From: a bacterium | GTDB taxonomy: Bacteria > Hinthialibacterota > Hinthialibacteria > Hinthialibacterales > Hinthialibacteraceae | Length of the DNA stretch: 64,000 bases | Direction of reading: 5' to 3' | NCBI GenBank assembly: GCA_016125385.1 | Contig: WGLV01000002.1 | Location: 1 to 64,000 of the forward strand | In this document: in pieces, positions 1 through 9,481 of the stretch | Layout of the letters: every line of letters starts with the position of its first letter | Numbering within the stretch: the first letter of the stretch is position 1 | Notes under the pieces: generated by a model | Seen by the model: the letters and a program-made list of their open reading frames with translations, nothing else | Databases searched by the model: none | What the model was told of the DNA's origin: nothing | Program-made: the position numbers and the translations under genes

Positions 1-140
<140 letters not shown>

Positions 141-246
141 TCACACGCTCGATCGTTTTCGCGGCGCGCGCAACACCGTGAAAACTTAAGAGATAACGAA
201 GATTCGCTAATAAAAAGATAAAACTAAGGAAAGCGCGCGGAAGATT

Positions 247-564
247 ATGGCAGTCGAAGCCCCCAACAAAATTCGTATCCGGCTTAAGGCCTACGATTAC
301 CGCTTGCTCGACCTGTCGACCCGGCAGATCGTGGATACGGCGAAACGAACCGGCGCCAAGATCATCGGCCCGATTCCGCTGCCGACGCAGATTTCAAAGT
401 ATACGGTGCTGCGCTCGCCGCACGTCGACAAAAAATCGCGTGAACAGTTTGAAATCCGTTCACACAAGCGACTGGTCGATATCGTCGATTGGAGCCCCAA
501 GACGATGGATGCGTTGACGCAGCTTGAGCTGCCCGCCGGCGTTCACGTCGAGATCAAACTGTAA
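247..564 (+). CDS. rpsJ: 30S ribosomal protein S10
   Basis: 105 residues, close to the usual 102-105. The protein has the S10 signature [15 protein letters not shown] near the N-terminus, the PLPT loop around residue 45 and the closing [12 protein letters not shown]10 assembles into the head of the small subunit and, as NusE, also joins antitermination complexes. The ATG follows a purine-rich AAGGAAAG stretch about 13 bases upstream. It opens the S10 gene set here; the 106-base gap after tuf contains no clear promoter, so it is probably read from upstream as well. Confidence 0.98.
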   Translation: MAVEAPNKIRIRLKAYDYRLLDLSTRQIVDTAKRTGAKIIGPIPLPTQISKYTVLRSPHVDKKSREQFEIRSHKRLVDIVDWSPKTMDALTQLELPAGVHVEIKL

Positions 565-587
565 AGCGTGAATGGACGAGTGAGACA

Positions 588-1235
588 ATGAAAGCGATTC
601 TTGGACATAAACTCCGCATGACGCAACTGTTTCAAGAGGATGGCAAGATGGTTCCTCTGACCGCGTTGAAGGTGGGTCCGTGTCCGATCGTTCAGATCAA
701 GACGGTCGAAACGGATGGTTACAACGCTCTTCAACTGGGTTATCAACCCGCGAAAGAAAAAGCCTTATCCAAAGCGGAGATAGGCCACTTCGCCAAGTCA
801 GGCGCCGCGCCTCAGCGGCTATTGCGTGAAGTTCGTCTCGATTCGGTTGATGGCTTTGAGCTGGGACAGAATATTGATTCGTCGCAGTTCACGGAAGGCG
901 AAAACGTCGATGTGACCGGCGTTTCAAAGGGCTTCGGATTCCAGGGCGGCGTGCGTCGTCATAACTGGAAAGGCGGCCGCAAGACTCACGGTTCCATGTT
1001 TCACCGCCGTATTGGTTCCATCGCGGCGGGTACCGGCCAGGCGCGCATCTTCAAGGGCAAAAACCTGCCGGGCCGCATGGGGAACGAGCGCGTGACCGTG
1101 CAGAATCTGAAGATTATCAAAATCGATCATGAAAACGGCATTCTCTACGTGAAGGGCGGCGTGCCCGGACCCGACGGTGGAGTCGTTTTCGTCAAGCAAA
1201 CAACAAAAAAAGATTTGCGTAAGAACGCTCAATAG
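588..1235 (+). CDS. rplC: 50S ribosomal protein L3
   Basis: 215 residues, the expected size for bacterial L3. It starts with MKAILGHKLRMTQLF (the family pattern is a short N-terminus leading to GxKxGMTQ) and carries the conserved internal run GVSKGFGFQGGVRRHNW followed by THGSMFHRR and GRMGN. L3 is an early-assembly 23S rRNA binder near the peptidyl-transferase centre. It sits 23 bases after rpsJ and 11 before rplD, and ends in TAG. TAG is therefore an ordinary stop in this genome, which matters for the amber codon at 26013-26015. Confidence 0.98.
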   Translation: MKAILGHKLRMTQLFQEDGKMVPLTALKVGPCPIVQIKTVETDGYNALQLGYQPAKEKALSKAEIGHFAKSGAAPQRLLREVRLDSVDGFELGQNIDSSQFTEGENVDVTGVSKGFGFQGGVRRHNWKGGRKTHGSMFHRRIGSIAAGTGQARIFKGKNLPGRMGNERVTVQNLKIIKIDHENGILYVKGGVPGPDGGVVFVKQTTKKDLRKNAQ

Positions 1236-1246
1236 GTCTGAAAACC

Positions 1247-1891
1247 ATGGTTGCATTTGAGGTTTACGATCACAGCAAGTCCGTAAAGGAAAAGGTCGAA
1301 CTGGCTGACTCGGTCTTCGGGGCCGAGATCAACGAGGTCTTTCTGCACCAGGTTCTGACCGCGTATGCAGCGAATCGGCGTCAGGGAACACACAAGGCGA
1401 AGAATCGCAATGAGGTTCACGGTACCAACAACAAACCCTTCCGTCAGAAGGGCACGGGCCGCGCCCGTCAGGGTACCATGCACGCTCCGCATCATCGTCA
1501 CGGCGCACGTCAGTTCGGACCCGTTCCGCGCTCGTACCGCCAGGCGATTCCGAAAAAGATGAAGCAGGAAGCGTTTCGTCAATGTCTGTCTCTGCAGACG
1601 GGACGCGGCCGGTTGTCATTGCTTTCGGATCTTCAGTTCGCCGAAATCAAGACGAAGCAGGCGGCTGGCATCGTCAGCAAGTTCGACGCCGAAGGCCGGG
1701 TCCTGTTCCTGGACGTGAATCCGAATGACAACGCCGTGTTGTCGATTCGGAATCTGGACAAAACCTCCGTGCTGCCGGTTTCATCGTGCTCGCCGCTGGA
1801 TATCTTTAAATCCGACTGGGTCTTTCTGACCAAGGCGGCGGCGGAACTCTTTCAGCAGCGCTACGCCAAAGAAGGAGGCTCCGAGGCATGA
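1247..1891 (+). CDS. rplD: 50S ribosomal protein L4
   Basis: 214 residues, typical of L4. The loop that inserts into the exit tunnel is visible as FRQKGTGRARQGTMHAP around residues 64-80, and the C-terminal half ends with the usual LFQQRYA-type helix. L4 lines the polypeptide exit tunnel with L22 and in some bacteria represses its own operon through the S10 leader; no such leader is recognisable before rpsJ here. The stop overlaps the rplW start by four bases, consistent with translational coupling. Confidence 0.97.
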   Translation: MVAFEVYDHSKSVKEKVELADSVFGAEINEVFLHQVLTAYAANRRQGTHKAKNRNEVHGTNNKPFRQKGTGRARQGTMHAPHHRHGARQFGPVPRSYRQAIPKKMKQEAFRQCLSLQTGRGRLSLLSDLQFAEIKTKQAAGIVSKFDAEGRVLFLDVNPNDNAVLSIRNLDKTSVLPVSSCSPLDIFKSDWVFLTKAAAELFQQRYAKEGGSEA

Positions 1892-2172
1892 ACCCGTATG
1901 ACGTGATTCAGGAAGCGGTGTTTTCCGAGCGTACAACGACGCTCTCCGAAAAAGAAAATACGTATACGTTCAAAGTTCACAGAGACGCGAACAAACTCCA
2001 GATCAAAGACGCCGTGGAAACCGCGTTCAACGTGAAAGTCGCCGACGTTCGTACCGTGAATGTACGTCCCAAGCGAAAGATGGACCGGTACCGCGGAATA
2101 GTCGGCAAGACGCGGCGTTACAAGAAAGCGCTGGTTAAACTGGCGCCCGGCAGCTCGATAGAGTTCGCGTAA
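1888..2172 (+). CDS. rplW: 50S ribosomal protein L23
   Basis: 94 residues. It has the L23 pattern of an N-terminal segment with SERTTTLSEKENTYTFKV, followed by IKDAVETAFNVKVADVRTVNV and the positively charged loop KRKMDRYRG. L23 sits at the tunnel exit and docks trigger factor and SRP. Its ATG overlaps the last codons of rplD (ATGA), with a GGAGG-like site AAGGAGGCTCC just upstream inside rplD. Confidence 0.97.
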   Translation: MNPYDVIQEAVFSERTTTLSEKENTYTFKVHRDANKLQIKDAVETAFNVKVADVRTVNVRPKRKMDRYRGIVGKTRRYKKALVKLAPGSSIEFA

Positions 2173-2198
2173 AAACGGAGTAGGTGGAGTAAGTTAAA

Positions 2199-3032
2199 GT
2201 GGCTATCAAATCCTACAATCCAACGACTCCCACCCGGCGTTTTCAGACGGTGTCCGCGTTTGATGAAATCACGCAGCCCAAGCCGGAGAAAAGTCTGGTC
2301 GTCACGCTGAAGAAGAAGGGCGGCCGTAACCAGCAGGGCCGTATTACCGTGCGCCACCGTGGCGGCGGTCACAAGCGGAAATACCGTATTATCGATTTCA
2401 AGCGCAACAAGGACGGTGTTCCGGCTCGCGTTGCGTCGATTGAGTACGATCCAAACCGCTCGGCTCGCATCGCGTTGTTGAACTACGTGGATGGAGAAAA
2501 ACGCTACATCATCGCTCCCGATGGATTGAATGTCGGTGATGAGGTGATGTCAGGCCCCGGCTCGCCCCATAAAGTCGGTAACTGCCTGGCGCTGCGCGAT
2601 ATCCTCGATGGTACGTTCGTCCATGCGTTGGAGTTGAAAATCGGGAAGGGCGCCTGCGTGGCGCGTTCCGCCGGCACTTACGCCCAGGTCATGGGCCGTG
2701 AAGGCGATTACGCCCGCATCAAGATGCCATCAAACGAGATGCGCATGATCCACGTCGAATGCCGCGCCACCATCGGCCAGACGTCGAACGCCGATCATGA
2801 AAACATCTCGATCGGCAAGGCGGGCCGCAAGCGCTGGCTGGGTCGCCGCCCGCACGTTCGCGGCGTGGTTATGAACCCGGTCGATCACCCGCTGGGCGGC
2901 GGTGAAGGCCGTTCGTCAGGCGGACGCCACCCCTGCACCCCGTGGGGTAAACCCACCAAGGGATACAAGACGCGCCGCAACAAGCGCACGCAGGGTATGA
3001 TCATCGAACGACGGCGCACCAAAAAGCGCTAA
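2199..3032 (+). CDS. rplB: 50S ribosomal protein L2
   Basis: 277 residues, as expected. It begins at GTG ([13 protein letters not shown]) with GGTGGAG about ten bases upstream. Diagnostic stretches are [20 protein letters not shown] near residue 45, then [14 protein letters not shown], the [14 protein letters not shown] active loop near residue 226, and the Arg/Lys-rich C-terminus. L2 is essential for subunit joining and peptidyl-transferase activity. Next-gene spacing is 19 bases. Confidence 0.98.
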   Translation: MAIKSYNPTTPTRRFQTVSAFDEITQPKPEKSLVVTLKKKGGRNQQGRITVRHRGGGHKRKYRIIDFKRNKDGVPARVASIEYDPNRSARIALLNYVDGEKRYIIAPDGLNVGDEVMSGPGSPHKVGNCLALRDILDGTFVHALELKIGKGACVARSAGTYAQVMGREGDYARIKMPSNEMRMIHVECRATIGQTSNADHENISIGKAGRKRWLGRRPHVRGVVMNPVDHPLGGGEGRSSGGRHPCTPWGKPTKGYKTRRNKRTQGMIIERRRTKKR

Positions 3033-3051
3033 TTAATATGGAGTAGCCGTT

Positions 3052-3336
3052 ATGGGACGCTCGTTAAAAAAAGGACCTTACGTTGACCAACGCCTGCTCG
3101 CCCGGATCGAGCAGATGAATCTGAGCGGTGAAAAGCGCGTGGTTCGTACCTGGCGCCGGGCCGGCATGATTACGCCAGAAATGGTGGGTCATACCATCGC
3201 CGTTCACAACGGAAAAAAATTCGTTCCCGTCTATCTGACCGAAAACATGGTCGGCCATAAACTGGGCGAATTTTCACCAACCAGAACGTTCAAATCGCAC
3301 GGCGGCAAGACCGCCCGCGTGATGCGCCTGAAGTAA
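3052..3336 (+). CDS. rpsS: 30S ribosomal protein S19
   Basis: 94 residues. The start [12 protein letters not shown] and the later run [21 protein letters not shown] are textbook S19, ending in [15 protein letters not shown]19 pairs with S13 in the head of the small subunit, near the A-site finger. It lies in normal S10-operon order between L2 and L22 with a 16-base gap downstream. Confidence 0.98.
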   Translation: MGRSLKKGPYVDQRLLARIEQMNLSGEKRVVRTWRRAGMITPEMVGHTIAVHNGKKFVPVYLTENMVGHKLGEFSPTRTFKSHGGKTARVMRLK

Positions 3337-3352
3337 AGAGGAGTTCGGCCCA

Positions 3353-3700
3353 ATGGGTATGCAAGCCACCTTACGCCACTGCCGGATGTCGGCCCGCAAG
3401 TTGCGGCTGGTCGCGGACGCCGTTCGCGGCAAGGGCTATAACGAAGCCGTCGGGATTCTGACGTTTTTGCCCAAACAAAAAGCGGCGGGCATTATTCTGA
3501 AATTGTTGAAATCAGCCGCGGCCAACGTGGAAGAAACTTCGGAATTCGACCCGGAAGAACTTGTTGTCCGATCGATTCAGGTCAACGGCGCGCGTATGAT
3601 GAAGCGCTTTCGCCCCGCGCCGCAGGGCCGCGCCGTGCGCATTCGCAAGCGTATGAGCCACATCACGCTGGAGCTGGGGCCGAGCCGCAAAGGCCGATAA
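3353..3700 (+). CDS. rplV: 50S ribosomal protein L22
   Basis: 115 residues. It has the conserved SARKLRLVADAVRGK near residue 13, the beta-hairpin RMMKRFRPAPQGRAVRIRKR near residue 84 that reaches into the exit tunnel, and the final SHITLEL. L22 binds all domains of 23S rRNA and, with L4, forms the tunnel constriction. GAGGAG lies about ten bases before the ATG. Confidence 0.98.
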   Translation: MGMQATLRHCRMSARKLRLVADAVRGKGYNEAVGILTFLPKQKAAGIILKLLKSAAANVEETSEFDPEELVVRSIQVNGARMMKRFRPAPQGRAVRIRKRMSHITLELGPSRKGR

Positions 3701-3724
3701 CCGAAAAGGCGGAGAGGAACGACC

Positions 3725-4396
3725 GTGGGACAGAAAGTACATCCATACGGATTCCGAGTTGGAATCTACAAAAACTGGAAATCGCGCTGGTTCGCGGAGA
3801 AAGATTACGCGAGTCTTCTTCACGAAGACCTGAAGATCCGCAAAGCGATTAAGGATCGCCTTTTCCACGCCGGCATCAGCGAGATCGAGATCGAGCGTTT
3901 TACGCAGCGCATGCGGATCACGATTTATGCGGCCCGCCCCGGCATCATCATCGGCCGCAAGGGCGTCGAGGTCGAGCGCTTGAAGAAGCTGCTCAGCAAC
4001 ATGACCGAACGCCAGATCCACATCAATATTAAGGAAATCAAAGTCCCCGAGCTGGACGCGCAGCTTCAGGCCGAGGCGATCGCGCTTCAACTTCAGCGCC
4101 GCGTTTCGTTCCGGCGGGCTCTCAAGCGCACCATGCAATCGTCGATGCAGGCGGGAGCGCTGGGCGCGAAAATGATGGTGAAAGGCCGCCTGGGCGGCGC
4201 GGAAATGTCGCGGACCGAATGGTATCGCGAAGGCCGCGTGCCGCTTCACACCCTGCGCGCCGACGTGGATTACGGGTTTTCCGAAGCGAAAACCACCTAC
4301 GGACGAATCGGCGTGAAGGTATGGATCTTCAAAGGCGAGCTTCAGTATCAGATCAGTCAACAGATTGTTGAAGAAACTCAGGAGGCGGCTTCCTAA
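3725..4396 (+). CDS. rpsC: 30S ribosomal protein S3
   Basis: 223 residues. It starts with GTG ([17 protein letters not shown]), the typical S3 N-terminus, preceded by GGAGAGG. The KH domain GXXG loop appears as [14 protein letters not shown] around residues 75-88; the C-terminal domain has [23 protein letters not shown]3 lines the mRNA entry channel. The TAA stop shares a base with the rplP start (TAATG), implying coupled translation. Confidence 0.98.
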   Translation: MGQKVHPYGFRVGIYKNWKSRWFAEKDYASLLHEDLKIRKAIKDRLFHAGISEIEIERFTQRMRITIYAARPGIIIGRKGVEVERLKKLLSNMTERQIHINIKEIKVPELDAQLQAEAIALQLQRRVSFRRALKRTMQSSMQAGALGAKMMVKGRLGGAEMSRTEWYREGRVPLHTLRADVDYGFSEAKTTYGRIGVKVWIFKGELQYQISQQIVEETQEAAS

Positions 4397-4812
4397 TGTT
4401 AATGCCATCTCGCGAAAAATTCCGCCGCGTTCACCGCGGTCATCGCCGCGGGATCGCCTGCCGTGGAAACCACGTCGATTTTGGCGACTTCGGGCTGAAA
4501 GCCATGACTGGCGGATGGGTAACCTCGCGCCAGATCGAGGCGGCTCGTGTGGCGATTACCCGTCACATGAAGCGCCGCGGCAAATTGTGGATTCGCCTGT
4601 TTCCGCACAAGCCTATTACCGCCAAGCCGGCTGAAACCCGCATGGGAAGCGGTAAAGGCTCGCCCGAAATGCACGTCGCCGTGGTGAAACCCGGTCACGT
4701 TATGTTTGAGCTGGCGGGTGTTCCTGAAGACATCGCCCGTGAGGCGTTTCGCCTGGCCGGTCACAAGCTGCCGATTCAGGTTCGCTTCACCCGGCGCGAA
4801 GAAACGGCGTAA
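4396..4812 (+). CDS. rplP: 50S ribosomal protein L16
   Basis: 138 residues, standard size. The N-terminus [19 protein letters not shown], the [21 protein letters not shown] segment and the [10 protein letters not shown] loop identify L16, which organises the A-site tRNA elbow contact in the large subunit. One small departure is the run [12 protein letters not shown], where many homologues have GLQALEPGWIT; it is conservative and probably neutral. The start overlaps the S3 stop by one base. Confidence 0.97.
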   Translation: MLMPSREKFRRVHRGHRRGIACRGNHVDFGDFGLKAMTGGWVTSRQIEAARVAITRHMKRRGKLWIRLFPHKPITAKPAETRMGSGKGSPEMHVAVVKPGHVMFELAGVPEDIAREAFRLAGHKLPIQVRFTRREETA

Positions 4813-4824
4813 GAGGATCGAATC

Positions 4825-5037
4825 ATGAAGGGTACCAAAGCCGAAGATTTTCGTTCGATGACGGTTCAGGAACTGGATGGACGCATCTTTGAGATGAAGA
4901 AGCAGCTGTTCAACATGCGCATGCAGCTTCATTCCAACCAGCTGACCAACACGAATGAAATCAGTAATGTGAGAAAGAACATCGCCCGGGCGTTCACCGT
5001 TCGTGGAGAGAAAATGAGCGAGGCTCAGAACGCATAA
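4825..5037 (+). CDS. rpmC: 50S ribosomal protein L29
   Basis: 70 residues, at the usual 60-75. The helical hairpin is recognisable: [30 protein letters not shown], then [17 protein letters not shown]29 sits by the tunnel exit next to L23. The TAA stop and the rpsQ ATG overlap (TAATG). Confidence 0.95.
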   Translation: MKGTKAEDFRSMTVQELDGRIFEMKKQLFNMRMQLHSNQLTNTNEISNVRKNIARAFTVRGEKMSEAQNA

Positions 5038-5306
5038 TGACTGATATAAGAGATACACGTCGAAAAGTTCGCGAAGGCGTGGTCGTCAGCACCGCGATGG
5101 AAAAAACCATTGTGGTTCAGATCGACCGCAACATGCGCCACCCGCAATACGGCAAGGTCATCCGCCGCAGTAAAAAGGTCAAGGTTCATGACGAAAACGG
5201 CGCATGTCAGGTCGGCGACGTTGTACGCATCACGGAGACGCGCCCGCTCAGCAAAACCAAACGCTGGCGTTATTTGGAAACCGTCCGCAAGGCGGTCGTA
5301 GTCTAA
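5037..5306 (+). CDS. rpsQ: 30S ribosomal protein S17
   Basis: 89 residues. The S17 OB-fold pattern is present: [20 protein letters not shown], then [19 protein letters not shown] and [22 protein letters not shown]17 binds the 5' domain of 16S rRNA and helps body assembly. Its start is coupled to rpmC by a one-base overlap; rplN follows after 19 bases. Confidence 0.97.
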   Translation: MTDIRDTRRKVREGVVVSTAMEKTIVVQIDRNMRHPQYGKVIRRSKKVKVHDENGACQVGDVVRITETRPLSKTKRWRYLETVRKAVVV

Positions 5307-5325
5307 GAACGCAGGAGGATCGACG

Positions 5326-5694
5326 GTGATCCAGGAATATACACGACTTGTAGTGGCCGATAATTCCGGCGCTCGTAAACTGATGTGCTTCAAAGTGCTG
5401 GGCGGTTCCAAACGCCGGTACGCCAGCGTGGGCGACGTCGTCGTCGCCAGCGTGAAGGAAGCCATTCCGGAATCGAACGTAAAAAAAGGCTCCGTGGTGA
5501 AGGCCGTCATCGTACGCACTGTAAAAGAAGTTCAGCGTCCCGATGGCTCCACCATCCGCTTTGACAACAACGCCGCTGTGCTGATCAACGACGCCGGCGA
5601 TCCCATCGGAACCCGCATCTTCGGGCCGGTGGCCCGCGAACTCCGCGACCGCAAGTACATGAAGATTATCTCGTTGGCTCCGGAGGTGCTGTAA
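5326..5694 (+). CDS. rplN: 50S ribosomal protein L14
   Basis: 122 residues, the exact usual length. It starts at GTG ([20 protein letters not shown]) after GGAGGATC, and has the family run [13 protein letters not shown] and the closing [14 protein letters not shown]14 sits at the subunit interface, bridging with 16S rRNA helix 14 and L19. It overlaps rplX by one base (TAATG). Confidence 0.98.
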   Translation: MIQEYTRLVVADNSGARKLMCFKVLGGSKRRYASVGDVVVASVKEAIPESNVKKGSVVKAVIVRTVKEVQRPDGSTIRFDNNAAVLINDAGDPIGTRIFGPVARELRDRKYMKIISLAPEVL

Positions 5695-5924
5695 TGGCGA
5701 AGGTCAGACTGAAAAAAGGCGACACCGTCGAAGTCATCACGGGTGATGACCGGGGCAAGACCGGTAAAGTTCTGGAATTCAATCAGAAAAAAGACCGCGT
5801 CTACGTCCAGGGCGTCAACATGAGAAAAAAACACCGCCGGGCCAACCCCCAGGCCAACCAACCGGGCGGGATTATCGAAGCCGAAGGACCGATTCATCCT
5901 TCGAACGTACGACTGGTGAAGTAG
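5694..5924 (+). CDS. rplX: 50S ribosomal protein L24
   Basis: 76 residues, at the short end for L24 (often about 100). The KOW motif is clear: [20 protein letters not shown] near the N-terminus, followed by VNMRKKHRR and the ending [10 protein letters not shown]24 initiates 50S assembly. The protein stops just after this conserved core, so only the variable C-terminal extension found in other bacteria is missing. Ends in TAG. Confidence 0.96.
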   Translation: MAKVRLKKGDTVEVITGDDRGKTGKVLEFNQKKDRVYVQGVNMRKKHRRANPQANQPGGIIEAEGPIHPSNVRLVK

Positions 5925-5937
5925 CGAGAAAGCGATC

Positions 5938-6537
5938 ATGGCCGATAAGAAGAAAAAGAAAGAAGCTGAACACGAGAACGTACTGCCCACCGGCTATCGT
6001 TCACGTCTGCGCGAGGAATACGCGAATCGTATTCTGCCCGAGATGATGAAAAGTTTCGGGTATAAAAACGTCATGCAGGCGCCCCGGTTGGAGAAGATCG
6101 TCATCAACATGGGTCTGGGCGAAGCCGCGCGCGACGCCAAGATGCTTGAAGGCCTGCGTGAAAATCTGGCGCAGATCGCCGGTCAACAGCCGGTGATCAC
6201 CAAGGCGAAGAAATCGATCTCCAACTTCAAACTGCGCGAAGGCATGAACGTCGGCCTGAGCGTCACTCTGCGGCGCGACCGGATGCTGGATTTCCTCGAT
6301 CGGTTCGTCAACATTTGCGTGCCCCGTATCCGCGACTTCCGCGGCTTGTCCAACAAGTCGTTCGACGGTCGCGGCAACTACAGCATGGGCGTGCAGGAAC
6401 AGTTGATCTTTCCTGAAATCCATTACGATGGAATTCCCCGCGTACAGGGAATGAACATCTGCATCGTCACCTCGGCCAAGACCGACGAAGAAGCGCTCGC
6501 GTTGCTTCGCCTGTACGGCGTGCCGTTCCGGAATTAA
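5938..6537 (+). CDS. rplE: 50S ribosomal protein L5 with basic N-terminal extension
   Basis: 199 residues against a usual ~180. The core is standard: [20 protein letters not shown], then [17 protein letters not shown], the [14 protein letters not shown] loop and FNVxxP-like [21 protein letters not shown]. The first ~20 residues ([20 protein letters not shown]) are an added charged arm. The only good start with a spaced purine stretch (GCGAGAAAGCG) is the ATG used here, so the arm seems genuine. L5 binds 5S rRNA and P-site tRNA. Confidence 0.96.
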   Translation: MADKKKKKEAEHENVLPTGYRSRLREEYANRILPEMMKSFGYKNVMQAPRLEKIVINMGLGEAARDAKMLEGLRENLAQIAGQQPVITKAKKSISNFKLREGMNVGLSVTLRRDRMLDFLDRFVNICVPRIRDFRGLSNKSFDGRGNYSMGVQEQLIFPEIHYDGIPRVQGMNICIVTSAKTDEEALALLRLYGVPFRN

Positions 6538-6548
6538 GGGAGAGACTC

Positions 6549-6734
6549 ATGGCGAAGAAAAGCATGGTTATTCGAGCGAATCGGACCCCGAAGTTTTCGG
6601 TTCGCCAGGTGAATCGCTGCCAACGGTGCGGCCGTCCGCGCAGCTACTATCGCAGATTCAAATTGTGCCGCGTCTGCCTGCGCGAACTCGCGCTGCAAGG
6701 GTTCATCCCCGGCATGACCAAATCAAGCTGGTAG
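6549..6734 (+). CDS. rpsN: 30S ribosomal protein S14, zinc-binding type
   Basis: 61 residues, the short zinc form (type Z). The zinc ligands are Cys24, Cys27, Cys40 and Cys43 in [14 protein letters not shown] ... LCRVCLREL. It ends [11 protein letters not shown], the usual C-terminus. S14 joins S3 and S10 in the head of the 30S subunit. Start follows GGGAGAG; rplE lies 11 bases upstream and rpsH 48 bases downstream. Confidence 0.97.
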   Translation: MAKKSMVIRANRTPKFSVRQVNRCQRCGRPRSYYRRFKLCRVCLRELALQGFIPGMTKSSW

Positions 6735-6782
6735 CCCAACGGCCGCCGCTGGTAGAGTTGGACTGAAAAGGAGCATCCGTCA

Positions 6783-7178
6783 ATGTCGACCGATCCGATC
6801 GCGGATTTGCTGACTCGCATTCGCAACGCGAACACCGCCGGGAAGGAAAAAGTTGAAATTCCTTCCTCCAAAATGAAGACCGCCATCGTCGAACTGATGA
6901 AGCGCGAAGGGTATATCCGTAACTATCGCGTGGTGGAAGAGAATGGCAAGCCGGTGATTCGCGTGTATCTGAAATACGGCCCCAAGGGCGAACGCATCAT
7001 TACCAAATTGCATCGGGTGAGCCGTCCCAGCGTGCGCCGTTACGCCGGCAAAGACAAACTGCCGCGCGTGATCGGAGGTCTCGGGGTCAGCATTATTTCA
7101 ACCCCGCGTGGACTCATGACCGACCGCGAAGCCCGCAAGCAGGGCATCGGCGGCGAAATTGTTTGCAACATCTGGTGA
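6783..7178 (+). CDS. rpsH: 30S ribosomal protein S8
   Basis: 131 residues, standard. It opens with STDPIADLLTRIRNANTAGK and contains the C-terminal signature GVSIISTPRGLMTDREARKQGIGGE. S8 binds the central domain of 16S rRNA; in Escherichia coli it also represses the spc operon at the rplE start. No equivalent hairpin was recognised here. Spacing to rplF is 46 bases. Confidence 0.98.
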   Translation: MSTDPIADLLTRIRNANTAGKEKVEIPSSKMKTAIVELMKREGYIRNYRVVEENGKPVIRVYLKYGPKGERIITKLHRVSRPSVRRYAGKDKLPRVIGGLGVSIISTPRGLMTDREARKQGIGGEIVCNIW

Positions 7179-7224
7179 CCCGGGGTCGCCGTTTGACACC
7201 AAGTAAAAAGAACGAGACGCGATT

Positions 7225-7761
7225 ATGTCACGAGTAGGCAGATTACCCATATCGATTCCGTCCGGCGTTCAGATCACGCTGAAAGAGCGCGATGTGACGG
7301 TCAAAGGCCCCAAGGGTCAGTTGGAATGGAGCGTTCCCGAGCCGATTCAGGTCGAGCAGAGCGATAACGAACTGGTTATCACGCGCCCCGACGATCTGGC
7401 CGAGAACAAGGCGCTGCATGGAACCTCGCGCGCGCTGATCGCCAACATGGTGAAGGGTGTTTCTGAAGGCTTCACCAAAGTGCTCGAAATCAACGGCGTT
7501 GGATACCGCGCGGCGGCCCAGGGCGACGTGCTGCATCTCGAACTGGGATATTCCCATCCGATCGACTTTCCTCTTCCCAAAGAAGTGACCGCATCGGTTG
7601 AGAAAAATACGGTGGTTACCCTGACCAGTTACAACAAACAGGTTTTGGGTCAGATCGCCGCCGAGATTCGCGAACTTCGTCCGCCCGAGCCATACAAAGG
7701 CAAGGGAATCAAATACGCGGAAGAAACGATTCGCCGCAAAGTCGGCAAGAAGAATGTGTAA
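7225..7761 (+). CDS. rplF: 50S ribosomal protein L6
   Basis: 178 residues, standard. SRVGRLPISIPSGVQITLK opens the first of two related domains; the second ends with the highly conserved RELRPPEPYKGKGIKYAEE. L6 lies near the sarcin-ricin loop and factor-binding site. A 96-base spacer follows before rplR, longer than other gaps in the cluster; it contains repeated GGCCGCC/CGGCC segments but no T-run. Confidence 0.98.
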   Translation: MSRVGRLPISIPSGVQITLKERDVTVKGPKGQLEWSVPEPIQVEQSDNELVITRPDDLAENKALHGTSRALIANMVKGVSEGFTKVLEINGVGYRAAAQGDVLHLELGYSHPIDFPLPKEVTASVEKNTVVTLTSYNKQVLGQIAAEIRELRPPEPYKGKGIKYAEETIRRKVGKKNV

Positions 7762-7857
7762 GGCTTTTTTCAGGACGTGGCCGCCGTCGATCGGCCTGGC
7801 CGCCTGATTAAGGAACGTTACTACCCCGGCTTTTGCGCCGACAGATGAGAGAAAACG

Positions 7858-8229
7858 ATGAAAAACCTGCATCACGCCCGTAAGCGCCGTCACGCGCGCG
7901 TCCGTAAAAAAATCTTCGGTACGGCCGAACGTCCCCGGCTGAACGTATTCCGCAGTAACAAGCACATCTACGTTCAGGCGATAGACGATAATTCCGGCGT
8001 TACTCTGGCCGCGGCGTCATCCATGGAAAAGAGTCTTCCCGCCGCCGCTGGCGGTGAGGAAGCGTTGACAGGCAAACGGTTGACCGCGCAACAGGTCGGC
8101 CAGACCATCGCGAAAAAACTTCAGGAAAAGGGAGTTTCAGCGGTGGTGTTTGACCGGGGCGGTTACCTGTACCACGGCCGCATTCAGGCCCTGGCTGACG
8201 GCGCCCGCGACGGTGGATTGAAATTTTAA
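7858..8229 (+). CDS. rplR: 50S ribosomal protein L18
   Basis: 123 residues, typical. The start [18 protein letters not shown] leads to [20 protein letters not shown], and the 5S-rRNA-binding region closes with [21 protein letters not shown]18 carries 5S rRNA into the large subunit with L5 and L25. Start is supported by GATGAGAGAAAACG directly upstream. Confidence 0.97.
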   Translation: MKNLHHARKRRHARVRKKIFGTAERPRLNVFRSNKHIYVQAIDDNSGVTLAAASSMEKSLPAAAGGEEALTGKRLTAQQVGQTIAKKLQEKGVSAVVFDRGGYLYHGRIQALADGARDGGLKF

Positions 8230-8256
8230 GCGTTGAAGCGAGAAGGATAATCAATA

Positions 8257-8766
8257 ATGGCTCAGTTTTATGACGCTTCGAAAGACCAGAAAGAATTCGT
8301 CGAGCGCGTAATTCACGTCAACCGCGTGGATAAAGTCGTGAAAGGCGGCCGCCGCTTCAGCTTCAGCGCGCTGGTCGTGGTCGGCGATGAAAACGGCCGG
8401 GTCGGCCTCGGATACGGCAAAGCGCCTGAAGTCGCCGACGCGATCCGCAAATCGATTGACCGCGCCAAGAAGGAAATGGTCAAGATTCCGATGGTTAAAC
8501 GCACCATCCCGCATGAGGTGACCATCCGATTCAGCGCCGCCAAGATCATGTTGAAGCCGGCGGCTCGTGGTACGGGCGTCATCGCGGGCGGCGCGTGCCG
8601 CGCCATTCTGGAGGCGGCGGGTATTCAGGATATTCTGGCCAAGTCGCTGGGCAGCGATAACGCCATGAACATCGCCAAAGCCACCATCCAAGGTTTGAAA
8701 TCCTTGAAAGACCTCGAATCGGTCGCGAAACTTCGCGGCAAGGATCCCAAGGAGATCATCGACTAA
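8257..8766 (+). CDS. rpsE: 30S ribosomal protein S5
   Basis: 169 residues, typical. The S5 double-stranded RNA-binding-like domain is seen in [20 protein letters not shown] and [17 protein letters not shown]; the C-terminal domain has [20 protein letters not shown]5 lies at the mRNA entry side and affects decoding accuracy. The stop overlaps the rpmD start by one base (TAATG). Confidence 0.98.
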   Translation: MAQFYDASKDQKEFVERVIHVNRVDKVVKGGRRFSFSALVVVGDENGRVGLGYGKAPEVADAIRKSIDRAKKEMVKIPMVKRTIPHEVTIRFSAAKIMLKPAARGTGVIAGGACRAILEAAGIQDILAKSLGSDNAMNIAKATIQGLKSLKDLESVAKLRGKDPKEIID

Positions 8767-8954
8767 TGGCGAAGAAACTTGAAGTTACTCAAATTCGTGG
8801 CGTGGCTGGCCGTGTGCCCAAGCATCAGGCGACCATCAAAGCGCTGGGCCTGAGCCGCCCCAACAAAACGGTGGTTCATAACGATACGCCCCAGATCCGC
8901 GGCATGTTGAAAAGCGTCGGCTTCATGGTTCAGGTCCGCGAGATCGAAGACTAA
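8766..8954 (+). CDS. rpmD: 50S ribosomal protein L30
   Basis: 62 residues. The pattern KLEVTQIRGVAGRVPKHQATIKALGLSRPNKTV and the later RGMLKSVGFMVQVRE fit the short bacterial L30. Many bacteria from PVC and candidate phyla lack L30, so its presence is worth recording. It is coupled to rpsE by a one-base overlap and followed by rplO after 51 bases. Confidence 0.95.
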   Translation: MAKKLEVTQIRGVAGRVPKHQATIKALGLSRPNKTVVHNDTPQIRGMLKSVGFMVQVREIED

Positions 8955-9005
8955 GCCGGTTTAGAAACACAACCCGAACGATTTCGGCGAGTAAAGAGGA
9001 CTGAA

Positions 9006-9464
9006 ATGTATATCGGTGAATTGCAAGCGCCTCCCCGTAAACGTAAAAAACGCGTGGGCCGTGGCCCCGGATCGGGCACGGGTAAAACCGCTGGCCGCGG
9101 TCAGAAGGGTCAGAAATCGCGTTCTGGATATAAAAGCCGTCCGTGGTTCGAAGGCGGACAGATGCCGCTTCAGCGCCGCGTCCCCAAGCGTGGTTTCAAA
9201 CCGCGCAACCGTGTGACCTACCAATTGGTCAAGGTTGAATCGCTGGCGAAATTCGGCGACGGCGCCGTGGTAGACGCGCAGGCGTTGAAGGAAGCCGGTC
9301 TGGTGAAAAACGATGGCCGTCTGATCAAGATTCTTGGCGACGGCGATTTGAAATCGAAAGTCACCGTTCACGCGGACGCCTTCAGCAAATCCGCTCAAGA
9401 GAAAATCACCCAGGCGGGCGGTGAAGCGATCGTTCGCGCCTCCAAGCCGGCCCCCCAGGCCTGA
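9006..9464 (+). CDS. rplO: 50S ribosomal protein L15
   Basis: 152 residues, typical. The glycine/basic N-terminus KRVGRGPGSGTGKTAGRGQK, then FEGGQMPLQRRVPKRGF and the C-terminal ADAFSKSAQEKITQAGGE mark L15, a late assembly protein. GAGGAC is about seven bases before the ATG. It precedes secY by 17 bases, the usual order in the spc set. Confidence 0.98.
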   Translation: MYIGELQAPPRKRKKRVGRGPGSGTGKTAGRGQKGQKSRSGYKSRPWFEGGQMPLQRRVPKRGFKPRNRVTYQLVKVESLAKFGDGAVVDAQALKEAGLVKNDGRLIKILGDGDLKSKVTVHADAFSKSAQEKITQAGGEAIVRASKPAPQA

Positions 9465-9481
9465 CAGGAACGTAATCAATC

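Noticed and set aside
3512-4408. Open frame of 298 codons opposite rplV and rpsC
   Set aside because: Antisense shadow of two ribosomal protein genes; composition is His/Phe/Leu-rich with no recognisable domain.
7762-7857. Repeated GGCCGCC/CGGCC segments in the rplF-rplR spacer as a regulatory RNA
   Set aside because: The possible stems are short (5 bp), there is no T-run, and no known motif matches; likely base composition.
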